A stretch of DNA of 64,000 nt from Nocardia rosealba (GCF_020216065.1 NZ_JAIWNA010000001.1:1209408-1273407), one strand, 5' to 3'. Shown: positions 26,804 through 39,069, counted from the stretch's first letter. Notes: generated by a model not told the origin, from the letters alone. Numbers and translations are program-made.

Positions 26804-27421
26804 ATGAAGATCGCAGTACTCGGCGCCACCGGACAGACCGGTCGGTTGCTCGTCACGTGCGCACTGGAGCGCGGTCACGAGGTCGTCGCCCTTGCGCGCA
26901 GGCCCGACCAGATCGAAGCCCGCCCCGGATTGCGGGTGGTGCGGGCCGATGTCGCCGAACCGGGGAGTGTCCCCGCCGCGGTGCGGGGTGCCGACGCCAT
27001 CCTCAGCGGACTCGGCGTCACCAAAAAGCAGGATCCGGCGATCCTGATCGACGGCGCATTGCAGATCGCCGCGGCCGCGCCACGGGTCGTCTGGCTCACC
27101 TCGCTCGGCATGGGTGCTACCGAAGGGGCGCTCGGCACCGTCAGCGGTGCGTTGCTGAAGCGGTTGCTCCGCCATGAATGGGAAGCCAAAAACATTGCGG
27201 GTCAAGCTATTCGGAATGCAGGCGGAACCACCGTCCACGCCGGGCCGCTCACCGGCAAACCCTACGACGGCAGCGGGCGGCTCATCCGGGCCGACGAGTA
27301 CCGCCCGCGTATGCTGCCGCCGACCGCGCCCCGTGCGGGTGTCGCGGCGCTCATGGTCGCCGAAGCGGAAGCGCCGCGGTTCGCCGATACCGACACCGTG
27401 GCGCTGTTCGGCGGTCGCTGA
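26804..27421 (+). CDS. NAD(P)-binding SDR/NmrA-like protein
   Basis: A 205-residue Rossmann protein starting with the dinucleotide loop IAVLGATGQTGRLL (residues 3-16). It has VVALARRPDQI as the second strand and VVWLTSLGMGATEG for the third. It lacks the YxxxK pair of classical SDR enzymes and looks like the atypical NAD(P)H-binding NmrA-like group. It forms a likely two-gene operon with the IMPase-like gene and depends on the LysR next to it by position. Confidence 0.85.
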   Translation: MKIAVLGATGQTGRLLVTCALERGHEVVALARRPDQIEARPGLRVVRADVAEPGSVPAAVRGADAILSGLGVTKKQDPAILIDGALQIAAAAPRVVWLTSLGMGATEGALGTVSGALLKRLLRHEWEAKNIAGQAIRNAGGTTVHAGPLTGKPYDGSGRLIRADEYRPRMLPPTAPRAGVAALMVAEAEAPRFADTDTVALFGGR

Positions 27422-27431
27422 TCCGTGCGCG

Positions 27432-29708
<2,277 letters not shown>

Positions 29709-29709
29709 T

Positions 29710-30105
29710 TTACCGATCCCACGGTGCCCGCAGTTCCGGATCGTCGAAGGCGTCGGCCGCGTCCCGGTAGAGCTCGCTGATGCGCTGCTTCACCTTGTCG
29801 CGGTCGGCGCCGGAGATATCGGCCTGATCCAGCCGCGCCGCCGCATTCGCCACCGCCCGGAACACCCTGGTCGGCTTGCCGTCGATGATGTCGGCAACCG
29901 GAAACTTGTAATCCTTCTCGAGCGCCGGATCCCCCGCCGGATCGCGATACAGATAGATACTGGCGAGCTTCTTCGGATCACCCTTCGCCCACTCCAGGGC
30001 ATCATGCTCGGCCCGATGCCCGGTCCACTCATGATCCCGCGGCGCCCACGGCATATCGACATCGGCGGCATTGTCGGATTCGGGCGGAACCTCACGCTTC
30101 GACAT
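29710..30105 (-). CDS. Small acidic protein of unknown function
   Basis: A 131-residue cytoplasmic protein rich in Asp, Ala and Trp. The segment DYKFPVADIIDGKPTRVFRAVANAAARLDQAD recalls a module in phage capsid-maturation proteases and similar bacterial proteins, followed by a helical KVKQRISELYRDAADAF. I do not recognise a function. The start at 30105 is chosen over 30126 because AAGGAGAG stands before it. Confidence 0.65.
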   Translation of the reverse strand: MSKREVPPESDNAADVDMPWAPRDHEWTGHRAEHDALEWAKGDPKKLASIYLYRDPAGDPALEKDYKFPVADIIDGKPTRVFRAVANAAARLDQADISGADRDKVKQRISELYRDAADAFDDPELRAPWDR

Positions 30106-30201
30106 AGATCTCTCCTTGACACTCACGGGTCATGGATCAACGCGTGCCATGGTAGCAATGGCCCCGCTACCAGCGGTTTTCCCAGGGCAGGCCGGATTGC
30201 G

Positions 30202-31035
30202 CTATCGGTAGGAAGCCTGTTCGGAGCGGCGGATCTGGTCTACGAACGTTGTGATGGCGGTGGATACGGGGTGGGGGTGGGTCCACCAGACTGCGTGGCC
30301 TGCGGTGGGGCCGGCTATGACGGTGGAGAGGCCGTGGGTGCCGGGGAGGGTGGTGGTGAGGGTCGAGGCGTCGTCGGCGGTGCCGCCTGCTTGGTCGGCG
30401 TGGCCGCGGAGGACCAGGGCGGGGCAGGGGATTTCGGGGAGGCGGGGGGTGATTTCGTCGCGGGTGGCGAGGTTTGTCCAGGCCGCTGTGGTGCGGGGGC
30501 GGTCGGGGTCGGTGAGCCAGCGGCGGATCCAGTGTTCCTGGTCGGCGTCGGTGCCGCCGATGAGCAGGGGTGCGAGGGCGCGGGCCTGGGGTTCGAGGGG
30601 GACGCCGGGGTCGGTCCAGGGGGTGGCCATGGCGCGGTACTGGGCGGATTCCTCGACTGTGTTGGCGCGGGCTGTGGTCGAGGCGAGGACCAGGGCCCTG
30701 GTGCGGTCGGGGTAGCGCAGGGCGAAACGCAGGGCCGTGTAGCCGCCCTGGCTCATGCCGCCGAGGATGACGGGGTCCGTGATGCCCAGATGGTCGAGTA
30801 CCGAGGCGATGTCGTCGGCCAGGTCCCAGTAGGTGAACGGTTCGTCGGGGTCGCTGACGGTCTCGCCGAAACCGCGCGCGTCGACGGCGATCACCCGCAG
30901 TCCCGCGGCGGTGAGTCGCGCGGTGGTGCGGTCGAACATCGTTGCGTCCATGAGGAATCCGTGCGACAGCACGATCGGCTCGCCGCTGCCGGTGTCGGTG
31001 AAATGGATGACGGAACTGTCGCGCTGCACGGGCAT
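30202..31035 (-). CDS. Alpha/beta hydrolase (serine nucleophile)
   Basis: A 277-residue hydrolase of the lactonase/lipase type. Features: IVLSHGFLMDATMFD near residue 22, nucleophile elbow GGMSQGG near residue 95 (Ser), LVLRGHADQAGG for the acid, and AGPTAGHAVWWTHP for the His. It resembles 3-oxoadipate enol-lactonases and non-haem peroxidases in general shape. Substrate unknown. It is divergent from the tct operon. Confidence 0.85.
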   Translation of the reverse strand: MPVQRDSSVIHFTDTGSGEPIVLSHGFLMDATMFDRTTARLTAAGLRVIAVDARGFGETVSDPDEPFTYWDLADDIASVLDHLGITDPVILGGMSQGGYTALRFALRYPDRTRALVLASTTARANTVEESAQYRAMATPWTDPGVPLEPQARALAPLLIGGTDADQEHWIRRWLTDPDRPRTTAAWTNLATRDEITPRLPEIPCPALVLRGHADQAGGTADDASTLTTTLPGTHGLSTVIAGPTAGHAVWWTHPHPVSTAITTFVDQIRRSEQASYR

Positions 31036-31156
31036 GAGCACGAGGGTAACCGTGGGGGCGCGCGGCCGGATCCGTCGGCGAATTGTTGCGCGTTCTGTGC
31101 ACAGCGGCGACCCGACTCGGGCAAACTTTCGGCAGACGTTTGGTGAGAGGACCCCG

Positions 31157-32164
31157 ATGAACCGTGTTCCCCGCTCAGTTCGCTGGCTCCTCGGTGTCCT
31201 CGGAGTCGTGGTCCTGGTGGTCGCGGCGGGGATGGATGCCAACCGGTCAGGGCACGGTGCCGATGCGCGGGCCAAGCTGACGGTCATCGCGCCCGCCGCC
31301 GCGGGCGGTGGCTGGGACCTGGTGGCCCGCGAAGCGCAGCAGGCGCTGCGCGGCGACGGGATCGTCAACAACGTGCAGGTGGTGAACGTGCCAGGCGCGG
31401 GCGGCACGATCGGGCTCGGTCAGTTGTCCACGCAGACCGGGGTGGCGACGACGATCATGGTCACGGGCACCGTGATGATGGGTGGCATCGCACGCAACGG
31501 CTCGCCCGTGGAACTCGCCGATATGACGCCGATCGCCCGGCTCGCCGAGGACTTCGAAGTGATCGTCGTCCCCGCCGACTCGCCCTATCGCACCCTCGAC
31601 GACCTGATCCGCGACTGGCGAGCCAACCCCGCCACCACACCGGTCGGCGGCGGATCGGCCGGCGGGATCGACCACATGCTCGCCGCCCAGCTGGCCGAGG
31701 CCGCGGGCATCCCCGCCGCTCAGGTGCGTTACGCCGCGTACGCCGGCGGCGGCGAGCTGACGATCAATCTGCTCTCGACCGCCCCGGGCACCCCTGGCAT
31801 CGGGATCAGCGGTTTCAACGACTTCCGCGACCTGATCGAGGACGGCAGGTTGCGACCGCTGGCCGTGGTCGCGCCCGGCCGGCTGCCCGGACTCGAGGCG
31901 ACCCCGACCATGGCCGAGGCCGGATACCCGCAGGTGGATCTCGTGAACTGGCGCGGGTTCGTGGCCCCACCGGGGTTGAGCGAGCAGGAGCAGAAGGAGC
32001 TGATCGACATCGTCACCGAGATGACCCGCACCGAGAGCTGGCGCGACGCCGTCGCCCGCAACCGGTGGCAGGAGACGTTCCTGGCAGGCGAACCGTTCCG
32101 CCAGTTCCTCGCCGAGGAACAGACGCGGATCACCGAGATCGTCGAAGACCTGGGGCTGTCGTGA
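31157..32164 (+). CDS. tctC: Tripartite tricarboxylate transporter, substrate-binding TctC
   Basis: A 335-residue periplasmic-type binding protein. One uncleaved-looking membrane helix (residues 9-26) starts it, without a lipobox Cys, so it may stay membrane-anchored. Family marks: IAPAAAGGGWDLVAREAQQAL near residue 44, VNVPGAGGTIGLGQL, and WRGFVAPPGLSEQEQ near residue 272. TctC proteins bind citrate or other organic acids. First gene of tctC-tctB-tctA; GAGAGGACC precedes the ATG. No TctDE two-component pair is in the window. Confidence 0.92.
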   Translation: MNRVPRSVRWLLGVLGVVVLVVAAGMDANRSGHGADARAKLTVIAPAAAGGGWDLVAREAQQALRGDGIVNNVQVVNVPGAGGTIGLGQLSTQTGVATTIMVTGTVMMGGIARNGSPVELADMTPIARLAEDFEVIVVPADSPYRTLDDLIRDWRANPATTPVGGGSAGGIDHMLAAQLAEAAGIPAAQVRYAAYAGGGELTINLLSTAPGTPGIGISGFNDFRDLIEDGRLRPLAVVAPGRLPGLEATPTMAEAGYPQVDLVNWRGFVAPPGLSEQEQKELIDIVTEMTRTESWRDAVARNRWQETFLAGEPFRQFLAEEQTRITEIVEDLGLS

Positions 32165-32685
32165 GTACCACCGAACCCGAACCGGCGTCGGTGTCACGCT
32201 CGTGGTGGCGGCCCGGCTGGAGCGCGCTCATCATGCCGCTGCTGCTCGTCGCGCTGGCGGCGTTCCTGTTCGCCGGCATCGCCGACATGGAGGTGGCGGA
32301 CGAGAGCGAACTGTTCGGCCCGAAAACGGTGCCGCTGCTTGCCGCGGTGCTGTGCCTGGTCTTCGCGGTGCTGTTGGCGGTGAGCGTGATCCGCAGGCCG
32401 GAGGTCCCGCTCGACGAGAACGGCCGCCCGATCATCGGCCTGTCCAGCAATTGGCGTGGCACCGGGATCACCTTCGCATCACTGGTCATGTTCGCAGTGC
32501 TGCTCCTCCCGGCCGGGTGGATCATCGCGGGCGCGGTGACGTTCTGGGGTGTCACCATCGGCCTCGGTAGCAGGCGGTACGGGCTCAATATCCTTGTCGG
32601 CCTTGCCCTGTCCTCGACCATCCAGTTGGTTTTCGGCGGTCTGCTCGGTATCAGCTTGCCGCCCGGCGTGATGGGACTGTTCTAG
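32161..32685 (+). CDS. tctB: Tripartite tricarboxylate transporter, small membrane subunit TctB
   Basis: A 174-residue protein with four membrane segments and the family's small-subunit layout (ELFGPKTVPLLAAVLCLVF near residue 45; SLVMFAVLLLPAGWIIAG near 110). It starts with GTG overlapping the tctC stop by 4 bp and ends exactly where tctA begins. Confidence 0.9.
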   Translation: MSTTEPEPASVSRSWWRPGWSALIMPLLLVALAAFLFAGIADMEVADESELFGPKTVPLLAAVLCLVFAVLLAVSVIRRPEVPLDENGRPIIGLSSNWRGTGITFASLVMFAVLLLPAGWIIAGAVTFWGVTIGLGSRRYGLNILVGLALSSTIQLVFGGLLGISLPPGVMGLF

Positions 32686-34203
32686 ATGAACGAGATCGCG
32701 AACCTGTTGGAGGGTTTCGGCAGCGTCCTGACCCCGGTGAACCTGCTCTACGTGGTGCTCGGCTGCGTGATCGGCACCGCTGTCGGCGTGCTGCCCGGGC
32801 TCGGTTCGGCGATGGCGGTGGCGCTGTTGCTGCCGGTGACGTTCACGCTCGACCCGCTGGCCGCGCTGGTGATGATGGCCGCCATCTACTTCGGTGGTCT
32901 GTTCGGTGATTCGATCTCCGGCATCCTGATGAACACACCCGGCAACTCCACCGCGATAGCGACGTCCATCGAGGGCCACCGGATGGCGCTCAACGGCCGC
33001 GCCCCACAGGCCTTGGCGGCCGCGGCGGTCGGAGCGTTCTTCGGCGGGCTGATCGCGACCGTGCTCGTGGTGTTCTTCGCACCGCACCTGGCGGATCTGG
33101 CGACCAGGTTCGGTCCGGGAGAGTATTTCGCGCTGGCGGTCTTCGCGTTCGTCGCGATCTCGGTTGTGGTGTCGGATTCGGTGCTCAAAGGCATTGCCGC
33201 ACTGCTCATCGGCTTGGCGCTGTCTGTGATCGGCACCGATCAGGTGAGCGGTGCGCAGCGGTTCACCTTCGGCAGTGTGGAACTGTTCGACGGGGTGAGC
33301 GTCGTGGTGATCACGGTGTCCATGCTCGCCATCGGCGAAGTCCTGTACGTCGCGTCCCGGATCGGGCGACCCGACGACCGCACGCTCATCGCCCCGCAGG
33401 GACGGCCCTACCTGACGCGCTCGGAGTTCCGGGAAATGGTGCCCGCCATGGCCCGTGGCACGGCCTTCGGTGTGCCGTTCGGTGTGATTCCCGCAGGCGG
33501 CGCGGAGGTGCCGACCTTCCTCGCCTACGGTGCCGAGCAACGATTGGATCGCCGCAGCCGCAAGCCGAAGTTCGGCACGGGCGCGATCCGCGGTGTGGCC
33601 GCACCGGAAGCGGCGGGCAACGCCACCGCGGGCACCGCGATGGGCGCGCTGCTCGCGCTCGGCCTGCCGACCTCGGCGACGGCGGCGATGCTGCTCGCCG
33701 CGTTCCAGCAGTACGGAATGCAGCCGGGCCCACTGCTTTTCAGCCGCAACGGCGACCTGGTGTGGGCGCTGATGGCGAGCCTGTTCATCGGCATGATCGT
33801 GCTGCTGATCCTGAACATGCCCTTCGCCCGGCTCTGGGCGAATCTGCTGAAGATCCCGCGCGAATACCTGTACGCGGGGATCGCCGTGTTCGCGTGTTTC
33901 GGTGTGTACGCCGCGGCGGCATCGATCGTCGACGTGGTGTTCATGCTGGTGCTCGGCGCGATCGGTTTCGCTATGCGCCGCTACGACGTGCCGATCGCCC
34001 CGGTGCTCATCGCGGTGATCCTTGGTCCGCTGGCTGAGACCTCGTTGCGGGCCGCGATGAACAACTCGGGCAACGACCCCCTGACGCTGGTGAGCACCCC
34101 GATCACGATCACGCTGTACGTGCTGCTGGCAGGCGTCGTCGCCATCGGTGTGTTCAACAAACTGAAGCTGCGCCGCGGCGTGCGCGCCGACGCGCCGGAA
34201 TGA
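32686..34203 (+). CDS. tctA: Tripartite tricarboxylate transporter, large permease TctA
   Basis: A 505-residue permease with about eleven membrane segments. Family motifs are [17 protein letters not shown] near residue 30, [21 protein letters not shown] near residue 68, and [31 protein letters not shown] near residue 305. It completes a three-gene tct operon for proton- or sodium-driven uptake of a carboxylate. The ATG follows the tctB stop with no gap. Confidence 0.94.
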   Translation: MNEIANLLEGFGSVLTPVNLLYVVLGCVIGTAVGVLPGLGSAMAVALLLPVTFTLDPLAALVMMAAIYFGGLFGDSISGILMNTPGNSTAIATSIEGHRMALNGRAPQALAAAAVGAFFGGLIATVLVVFFAPHLADLATRFGPGEYFALAVFAFVAISVVVSDSVLKGIAALLIGLALSVIGTDQVSGAQRFTFGSVELFDGVSVVVITVSMLAIGEVLYVASRIGRPDDRTLIAPQGRPYLTRSEFREMVPAMARGTAFGVPFGVIPAGGAEVPTFLAYGAEQRLDRRSRKPKFGTGAIRGVAAPEAAGNATAGTAMGALLALGLPTSATAAMLLAAFQQYGMQPGPLLFSRNGDLVWALMASLFIGMIVLLILNMPFARLWANLLKIPREYLYAGIAVFACFGVYAAAASIVDVVFMLVLGAIGFAMRRYDVPIAPVLIAVILGPLAETSLRAAMNNSGNDPLTLVSTPITITLYVLLAGVVAIGVFNKLKLRRGVRADAPE

Positions 34204-34263
34204 CCTCCGGCGAGGCGGACGACCACCACCCTGGAAACTCGGTGGACGTTTGCTGTGCGCCGA

Positions 34264-35355
34264 TCAGTCGGTGACGTAGCCGTTGAGGCTGTTGCGCAGA
34301 TCTGTGAGCACGGCGCGCGCGGCGGTGAGGCCGGTGGTGTGCCAGATCTTGTCGTCCACAGCGAAGACCCGGCGATCCGTCGCGGCGCCCAGATTCTCGA
34401 ATTCCTTCGAGCGCAGCACCTTCTTGCCGTGCTCCTCGCCGTCGGGGCCGTCGAACATCACGTAGATGATGTCGCCCTCGGCCTTGGTCGAGAAGTCGTC
34501 GGGGGTGATGTCGAACGAGGTGCCGCGCTGCGCCTGCGGACGCTGTACACCGGCATCCGAAAGGACCTGGGCGGCAAAGGTTTCCGATCCCTGCACCTGG
34601 ATCGTGTCGGCGGTGAAACGCAGCACCGAGGCCTGGGACTGGTTCGCGTGCAGCGCGGTGCCGACGTCCTCGGCCTCGGTGAGATAGGACTGCAGGGCAC
34701 TGTCGGCGGCGGCGGTGCGGCCCATACCGGCGGCATAGGCGACGAAATCGGACTGCCAGCTGCCGCCGCTGCCGACCAGCACGGTCGGGGCGATCGCTCG
34801 CAGCGCCTCGTAACCGCCTGCGGCAGGGGGGACATCGCCGAGGATGAGGTCGGGCTTCAGCTCCGCGATGCGCGCCGGGTCGGGCGCGCCGATCGGGCCG
34901 ACACTCGGCACCTTCAGCACGCCGTACCCGAGGTACATCGGTTGCGGACGTTCACCGTCGAGCGTCACCGCGCCCGCGACCCGCTCCCACAGACCGAGCG
35001 CACACGCCGCGTCGAGAGCGGAACTGGTGAGCACGACGATGCGCTGCGGGTCGGCAGGCACCTCCGTGACCCCGGCCGAATGCGTGACCGAGCGGGTACC
35101 CGACCCCACGTCGGGTGCGCTCGGCGTCGGGCATGCGGTCGCCGTATCGCGGTCGGCGCCGACCACACCGGCACCGGCGATATTGGTCGTGGTGCGGATG
35201 ATCGTGCTCGCGTCGTCGTGCTTGTCCGCGCAACCCGCGCTCACCACGGCGACGCACAGCAACGCGGCGACGACGAGCGCGCCCCGCGAGCGGTCACGAC
35301 GACCCTGCGTGGCGGTGCGACGGAATCGGGTGCGTTCTCGGGCGCTCACCGGCAT
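34264..35355 (-). CDS. fecB: FecB-like iron-siderophore binding lipoprotein
   Basis: A 363-residue class III binding protein. A basic N-terminus and signal helix lead to the lipobox VVSAGC near residue 42. The binding domain begins with QRIVVLTSSALDAACALG; GAPDPARIAELKPDLIL and the helix AARAVLTDLRNSLNGY are typical of FecB/FepB proteins. It fits mycobacterial FecB (Rv3044), reported to bind siderophore and heme. No permease genes are next to it. In M. tuberculosis ctaD is its divergent neighbour; here ctaD is 20 kb away. A GTG 6 bp upstream is an alternative start. Confidence 0.85.
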   Translation of the reverse strand: MPVSARERTRFRRTATQGRRDRSRGALVVAALLCVAVVSAGCADKHDDASTIIRTTTNIAGAGVVGADRDTATACPTPSAPDVGSGTRSVTHSAGVTEVPADPQRIVVLTSSALDAACALGLWERVAGAVTLDGERPQPMYLGYGVLKVPSVGPIGAPDPARIAELKPDLILGDVPPAAGGYEALRAIAPTVLVGSGGSWQSDFVAYAAGMGRTAAADSALQSYLTEAEDVGTALHANQSQASVLRFTADTIQVQGSETFAAQVLSDAGVQRPQAQRGTSFDITPDDFSTKAEGDIIYVMFDGPDGEEHGKKVLRSKEFENLGAATDRRVFAVDDKIWHTTGLTAARAVLTDLRNSLNGYVTD

Positions 35356-35498
35356 GCGCACGAGGGTACTGGGTTGGGTCGGCGGGCCTGCCGGGGGCCG
35401 AGGGTCGTTGCGGAACTGATCGTCCGCAGACGTGCGACCACCTATCGCACCTGCTGATGGACCGGTCGAATGCCGCGCGGCTCGGTGGCAGTTCGCGA

Positions 35499-37250
35499 TC
35501 AGCCGAAGCCGATGACCTCGGAGTCGTTACTCTGGCGGTCGGTCGAGATCACCAGCAAGGATCCTGAGGTGGTGGCGACCCACGGGTCCGCGTATGGACC
35601 GGCGGCCACGAGTACGGCTCGGCTCTCGCGGCCGGTCGACCGGTCCCAGGTCCGCAGCTTGTATCCGTCGTCCCAGTTCAGCATGACGATCTGGTCGGTG
35701 AGCAGCGCCGAGCGCTTGTCGTGAAGCACCCGCCGGTCCTGGGGCGTGGACATCTCGAGTTCGGTCGACATGGCGGCGTCGGCTGTCGACTGCACTGCCC
35801 AGAGCTCGCGCTGTCCTTGCCGGTCCGGGTTGTAGCTGACCAGGGCTGCGGTGCTGTCCGCTACGTCCACGTCGCTGTCATCGCGCGTCGACACGACGAC
35901 GCTCGAAGTCAGCGGCTGGTCCGGTCGCACGAAGATTTCGGTGTCCGCCCCCTCCCGCCAGCGCTTCACCCAGACGACGCCGCTGTCGAAAACGCGGACG
36001 TCGATATCGGAATCTTGCTTTGCCCCTGGAGTGGGGAAGCTGCGCTTGTCGCGAACCTCTCCGGACATCGGATCGAACGCGGTGACGACCACCGTCGCAT
36101 CCCCTCCTGCGTCACACATCACCACACGGTAGATCGCTGTCGTAGTGGTGGCGACATGCGGCGGCCTGGCGGTGCAGGCGTCCGATTCGCCTGCGATGCG
36201 CCACATTTCACGCCCGGTCCTGGCGTCGTAGCGGGTCACCCGCCCGAGCGAGTCGGAGGCTGTGGCCAGCAAGTGTCCCTCGGCCACGGAACGAGAATCG
36301 CGAGCGAAATCCCCTCCGGTCCAGAGCAGTTCGCCGGTGGCGGCGTCGAATGCCAGCCAGCCGATGTTCGCCCAGTTGGTCAGCACGACGTCCTCGGCGC
36401 GCAGGTAGATCGTCTGGTCGTACGCGTGCCACACGCTGTCGGTGCTGATATCGCTGCGCCGGTAGTGCCACCGTTCGGTTCCCGTCGCACCGTCGTACTG
36501 CGTGAGGCCCGCAGGCGTCGCGACGACGAAACCACTTCGCGTGACGAGGATTCGGTGACCCAGATCGGGATCGGCCGGGATCTGGAGCCGGAACTTCTCG
36601 GACCCGAGCACCGCGGGCGCGGCAGCCTCCGGTGCCGCTGCGGCGGTGACGTGATCGCCGGCGACGCTGTCGTCCCCGAAGCGGACCGCGCCGCCCGCGG
36701 CGCCGAGCACCGGGATCACGCCGACGACGAGCGCCGCCACCAGCGCCCACCAACGCGGCACCGGGCCGGTCGGCTTCACCACGAACACGAAGATCAGCAA
36801 TGCGCCCGAGATGGCGAGGGCGAGCGATGCGATCGCTGACGATGCCCGGGGTGTCACGACGAAGTCCGAGGTCAACCGCTGATAGGTCGACGGGATGTCC
36901 GCCGCCACCGCGAACCACAGGCCCCCACCGAGGATGAAGAGTATCGCCAGTACCCCGCCCGCACCGACACTCGCGGCACGCTCGTCACCGCGACGCCCGA
37001 GAGCGAACACCACCGCACCGGTCAGCGCCGCGGCGCCCGCGACGACGAGGGTTCCCCGGATCAGACGGAACGGGAAATCGGCGGTCTCGCTGAAGTCGCC
37101 GTTGAACGGCACCGGAATCGGCGCCGCGACGAACTGGCTGTAGAGCGCCAGCACCACACCTCCGGCGAGGAGTACGGCACCGATCAGACCGGCGAGTATC
37201 GGTATCGACCGCAGTGCCCGTGCGCGTTCGGTCGGCTGATCCTCGGACAT
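35499..37250 (-). CDS. Membrane-anchored PQQ-like beta-propeller protein
   Basis: A 583-residue protein. The first 190 residues have four or five membrane segments (near 15-42, 65-85, 95-115, 140-160, 168-190). The rest is a PQQ-like repeat domain outside the membrane: GFVVATPAGLTQYDGATGTERWHYRR, NIGWLAFDAATGELLWTGG, RVTRYDARTGREMWRIAG and YKLRTWDRSTGRES are propeller blades with the YDxxTGxxxW pattern. No quinoprotein active-site residues are evident, so a scaffold or sensor is more likely than an enzyme. It is the first gene of the segment inserted between fecB and ctaD. Confidence 0.75.
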   Translation of the reverse strand: MSEDQPTERARALRSIPILAGLIGAVLLAGGVVLALYSQFVAAPIPVPFNGDFSETADFPFRLIRGTLVVAGAAALTGAVVFALGRRGDERAASVGAGGVLAILFILGGGLWFAVAADIPSTYQRLTSDFVVTPRASSAIASLALAISGALLIFVFVVKPTGPVPRWWALVAALVVGVIPVLGAAGGAVRFGDDSVAGDHVTAAAAPEAAAPAVLGSEKFRLQIPADPDLGHRILVTRSGFVVATPAGLTQYDGATGTERWHYRRSDISTDSVWHAYDQTIYLRAEDVVLTNWANIGWLAFDAATGELLWTGGDFARDSRSVAEGHLLATASDSLGRVTRYDARTGREMWRIAGESDACTARPPHVATTTTAIYRVVMCDAGGDATVVVTAFDPMSGEVRDKRSFPTPGAKQDSDIDVRVFDSGVVWVKRWREGADTEIFVRPDQPLTSSVVVSTRDDSDVDVADSTAALVSYNPDRQGQRELWAVQSTADAAMSTELEMSTPQDRRVLHDKRSALLTDQIVMLNWDDGYKLRTWDRSTGRESRAVLVAAGPYADPWVATTSGSLLVISTDRQSNDSEVIGFG

Positions 37251-37345
37251 CTTCCCCCACACAAGAACTCGTTCGCTATCGCCCGCTCGGGCGTGGCGTC
37301 GAGACTAGCGCCGGGGGTGGCGACGCGGAAACGTCACCGCCTCGG

Positions 37346-38149
37346 TCAGCGGGCGGTGCTGCCGATGCTGAAGTGGGCGCCGGTGGGATCGGTGAGACCG
37401 ACGGTCCTGCCGTAGGGCGTGGTCATCGGCTCGAAGACCAGCTTCGCGCCGAGGGACACGGCGAGCTCGGCCGTCTTGTCGGTGTCGTCGCTGCCGAAAT
37501 ACACCGCCCACGCGCCGGGTACTCCTTCGGGCAGATGGCCTTGCCCGTCCATCACCCCGCCCAGCATGGGGGAGGTGGCGTGCAGGGTGGTGTAGCGGAA
37601 TTCGTCGGTGTCGGCGACGGTGAAGGTGTCGTGCCAGCCGAACACCTCGCGGTAGAAGTCGAGCGACTGGGGGTAGGAGCGTGTCATGAGTTCGAACCAG
37701 GACGGCAGGCCTGCCGCGTCCTGCCAGACTCCGTCGGCGACCCGGCCGATCTCGCCGAAACCGGGGAACGGTCCCGGCTGCCACACGCCGACACCCACGC
37801 CGCCCACATCGGCCAGCACGGCCATCGTGCCGATACCGGGGATCTCCATCGCCTTCACGAATACGTTGCCACCCGCTTCGGCGGCCTTCTGTTCGGTGGC
37901 GGCCGCGTCGTCGGAGTGCAGGTAGACGGTCCAGCGGTCGGGGTACGGATCGCCCTCGTCCTCGATCCGGCTCATGGCGCCGGCGACGGCGACGCCGTTC
38001 TTGCTGAACGTGGTGTACCCGCCGAACTCCGGCCCGCCGCGTTCGGCGGTCCAGCCGAACAGTTCGCCGTAGAAGGCGATGGCGCGGTCGAGATCGGAGG
38101 TGTAGAGGTCGATCCAGGTGGGATCGCCGGGTTGCGGGGTGAACTGCAT
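37346..38149 (-). CDS. VOC-family protein with two glyoxalase-like domains
   Basis: A 267-residue protein with two vicinal-oxygen-chelate halves: residues 8-125 (TWIDLYTSDLDRAIAFYGELFGWTAE) and 143-262 (SWFELMTRSYPQSLDFYREVFGWHD, then GLTDPTGAHFSIG). GAGGAG stands six bases before the ATG. Such proteins bind metals and can be dioxygenases, isomerases or drug-binding resistance proteins. It lies between the propeller gene and the exporter, facing the same way, with a 131-bp gap to the exporter. A link to the peptide made by the NRPS is possible but unproven. Confidence 0.85.
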   Translation of the reverse strand: MQFTPQPGDPTWIDLYTSDLDRAIAFYGELFGWTAERGGPEFGGYTTFSKNGVAVAGAMSRIEDEGDPYPDRWTVYLHSDDAAATEQKAAEAGGNVFVKAMEIPGIGTMAVLADVGGVGVGVWQPGPFPGFGEIGRVADGVWQDAAGLPSWFELMTRSYPQSLDFYREVFGWHDTFTVADTDEFRYTTLHATSPMLGGVMDGQGHLPEGVPGAWAVYFGSDDTDKTAELAVSLGAKLVFEPMTTPYGRTVGLTDPTGAHFSIGSTAR

Positions 38150-38280
38150 GCTGACTCCTCGGCTGAAGGGACCTTCGCAGACGGTCGCAGGCGAGCACAC
38201 CGTCTGCAATGAAGACGCGCCGGAGCGTGAAAAGTCATCGCCATCGACCGGCCCGTCATGCGGAGGAGCGTCCGGGTACC

Positions 38281-39069
38281 TCAGCGGCGGCTGGCCCGTC
38301 TGAAGCCGATGGCGGCGGGGACGGCGAACAGCAGGATCGCACCGGCCGACCAGACGAGGGTGAGCAGTAGTGGGCGGGCGACGGGCCCGTGGTCGGCGAG
38401 GCCGCGCATTGCATCGACGGCGACCGACATCGGCTGATTGCGGACGAGCGGCTGGATCCAGGTGGGGAAAGCGACGAGCGGCACGAATCCGGTGCTGAAG
38501 AACATCATCAGCGAGGTGAGGATGGTGATCCCCTCCACCAGCGAAGACTTCGCCGTGTAGACGGCCACGGCGGTGACGATGGTGGCGAAGGCCAGCCCGA
38601 AAACCACCGGGACCAGCAGGAAGACGAGCGCCGCCAGCGGTCCCTGCTGGAATCGGAAGCCGAGCAGCACCCCGACGATCACGACGGTGACGGTACCGAG
38701 CAGGATGCGGCATCCCTCGGCGAGGATGCGGGAGGCCAGGCCGGAGGCCCGGTGCACGGGCAGCACCCAGAAGCGGGCGAGCAGTCCGGCGTCGCGTTCG
38801 CGGCCGAGCAGTACTCCGCTCGCCACGGCACCGGAAAGGGCGCCGACGATCGCGACCATCGGGACCGAGCTGGACAGCGCGTTCTCCCCGGTGAACCGCT
38901 CGATCTGGCCGCCGACCACGATGTCGAGCATCACGAGCAGCAGACACGGGATGAACAACGCCTCGAGCACGGTGATCGGATTGCGGGCCCAGCGCAGTAG
39001 CAGGCGCTGGGTCTGGATCGTCGTCTGCCGGACCAGTGCCACCGGTGAGGTTTCCGACTGCGTTGTCAT
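38281..39069 (-). CDS. ABC-2 type transporter permease (second)
   Basis: A 262-residue permease with six membrane segments and the ABC-2 core (ALFIPCLLLVMLDIVVGGQI; FSTGFVPLVAFPTWIQPLVRNQPMS). It is related to DrrB/DrrC of antibiotic export systems and to the permease just upstream. Its start shares one base with the upstream gene's stop (TGATG), so it is coupled. Last gene of the NRPS-exporter operon. Confidence 0.9.
   Translation of the reverse strand: MTTQSETSPVALVRQTTIQTQRLLLRWARNPITVLEALFIPCLLLVMLDIVVGGQIERFTGENALSSSVPMVAIVGALSGAVASGVLLGRERDAGLLARFWVLPVHRASGLASRILAEGCRILLGTVTVVIVGVLLGFRFQQGPLAALVFLLVPVVFGLAFATIVTAVAVYTAKSSLVEGITILTSLMMFFSTGFVPLVAFPTWIQPLVRNQPMSVAVDAMRGLADHGPVARPLLLTLVWSAGAILLFAVPAAIGFRRASRR

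Noticed and set aside
26857..27177. Alternate-frame frames in the SDR-like gene and elsewhere
   Set aside because: These and most other overlapping frames show the inverted composition expected from high-GC genes.
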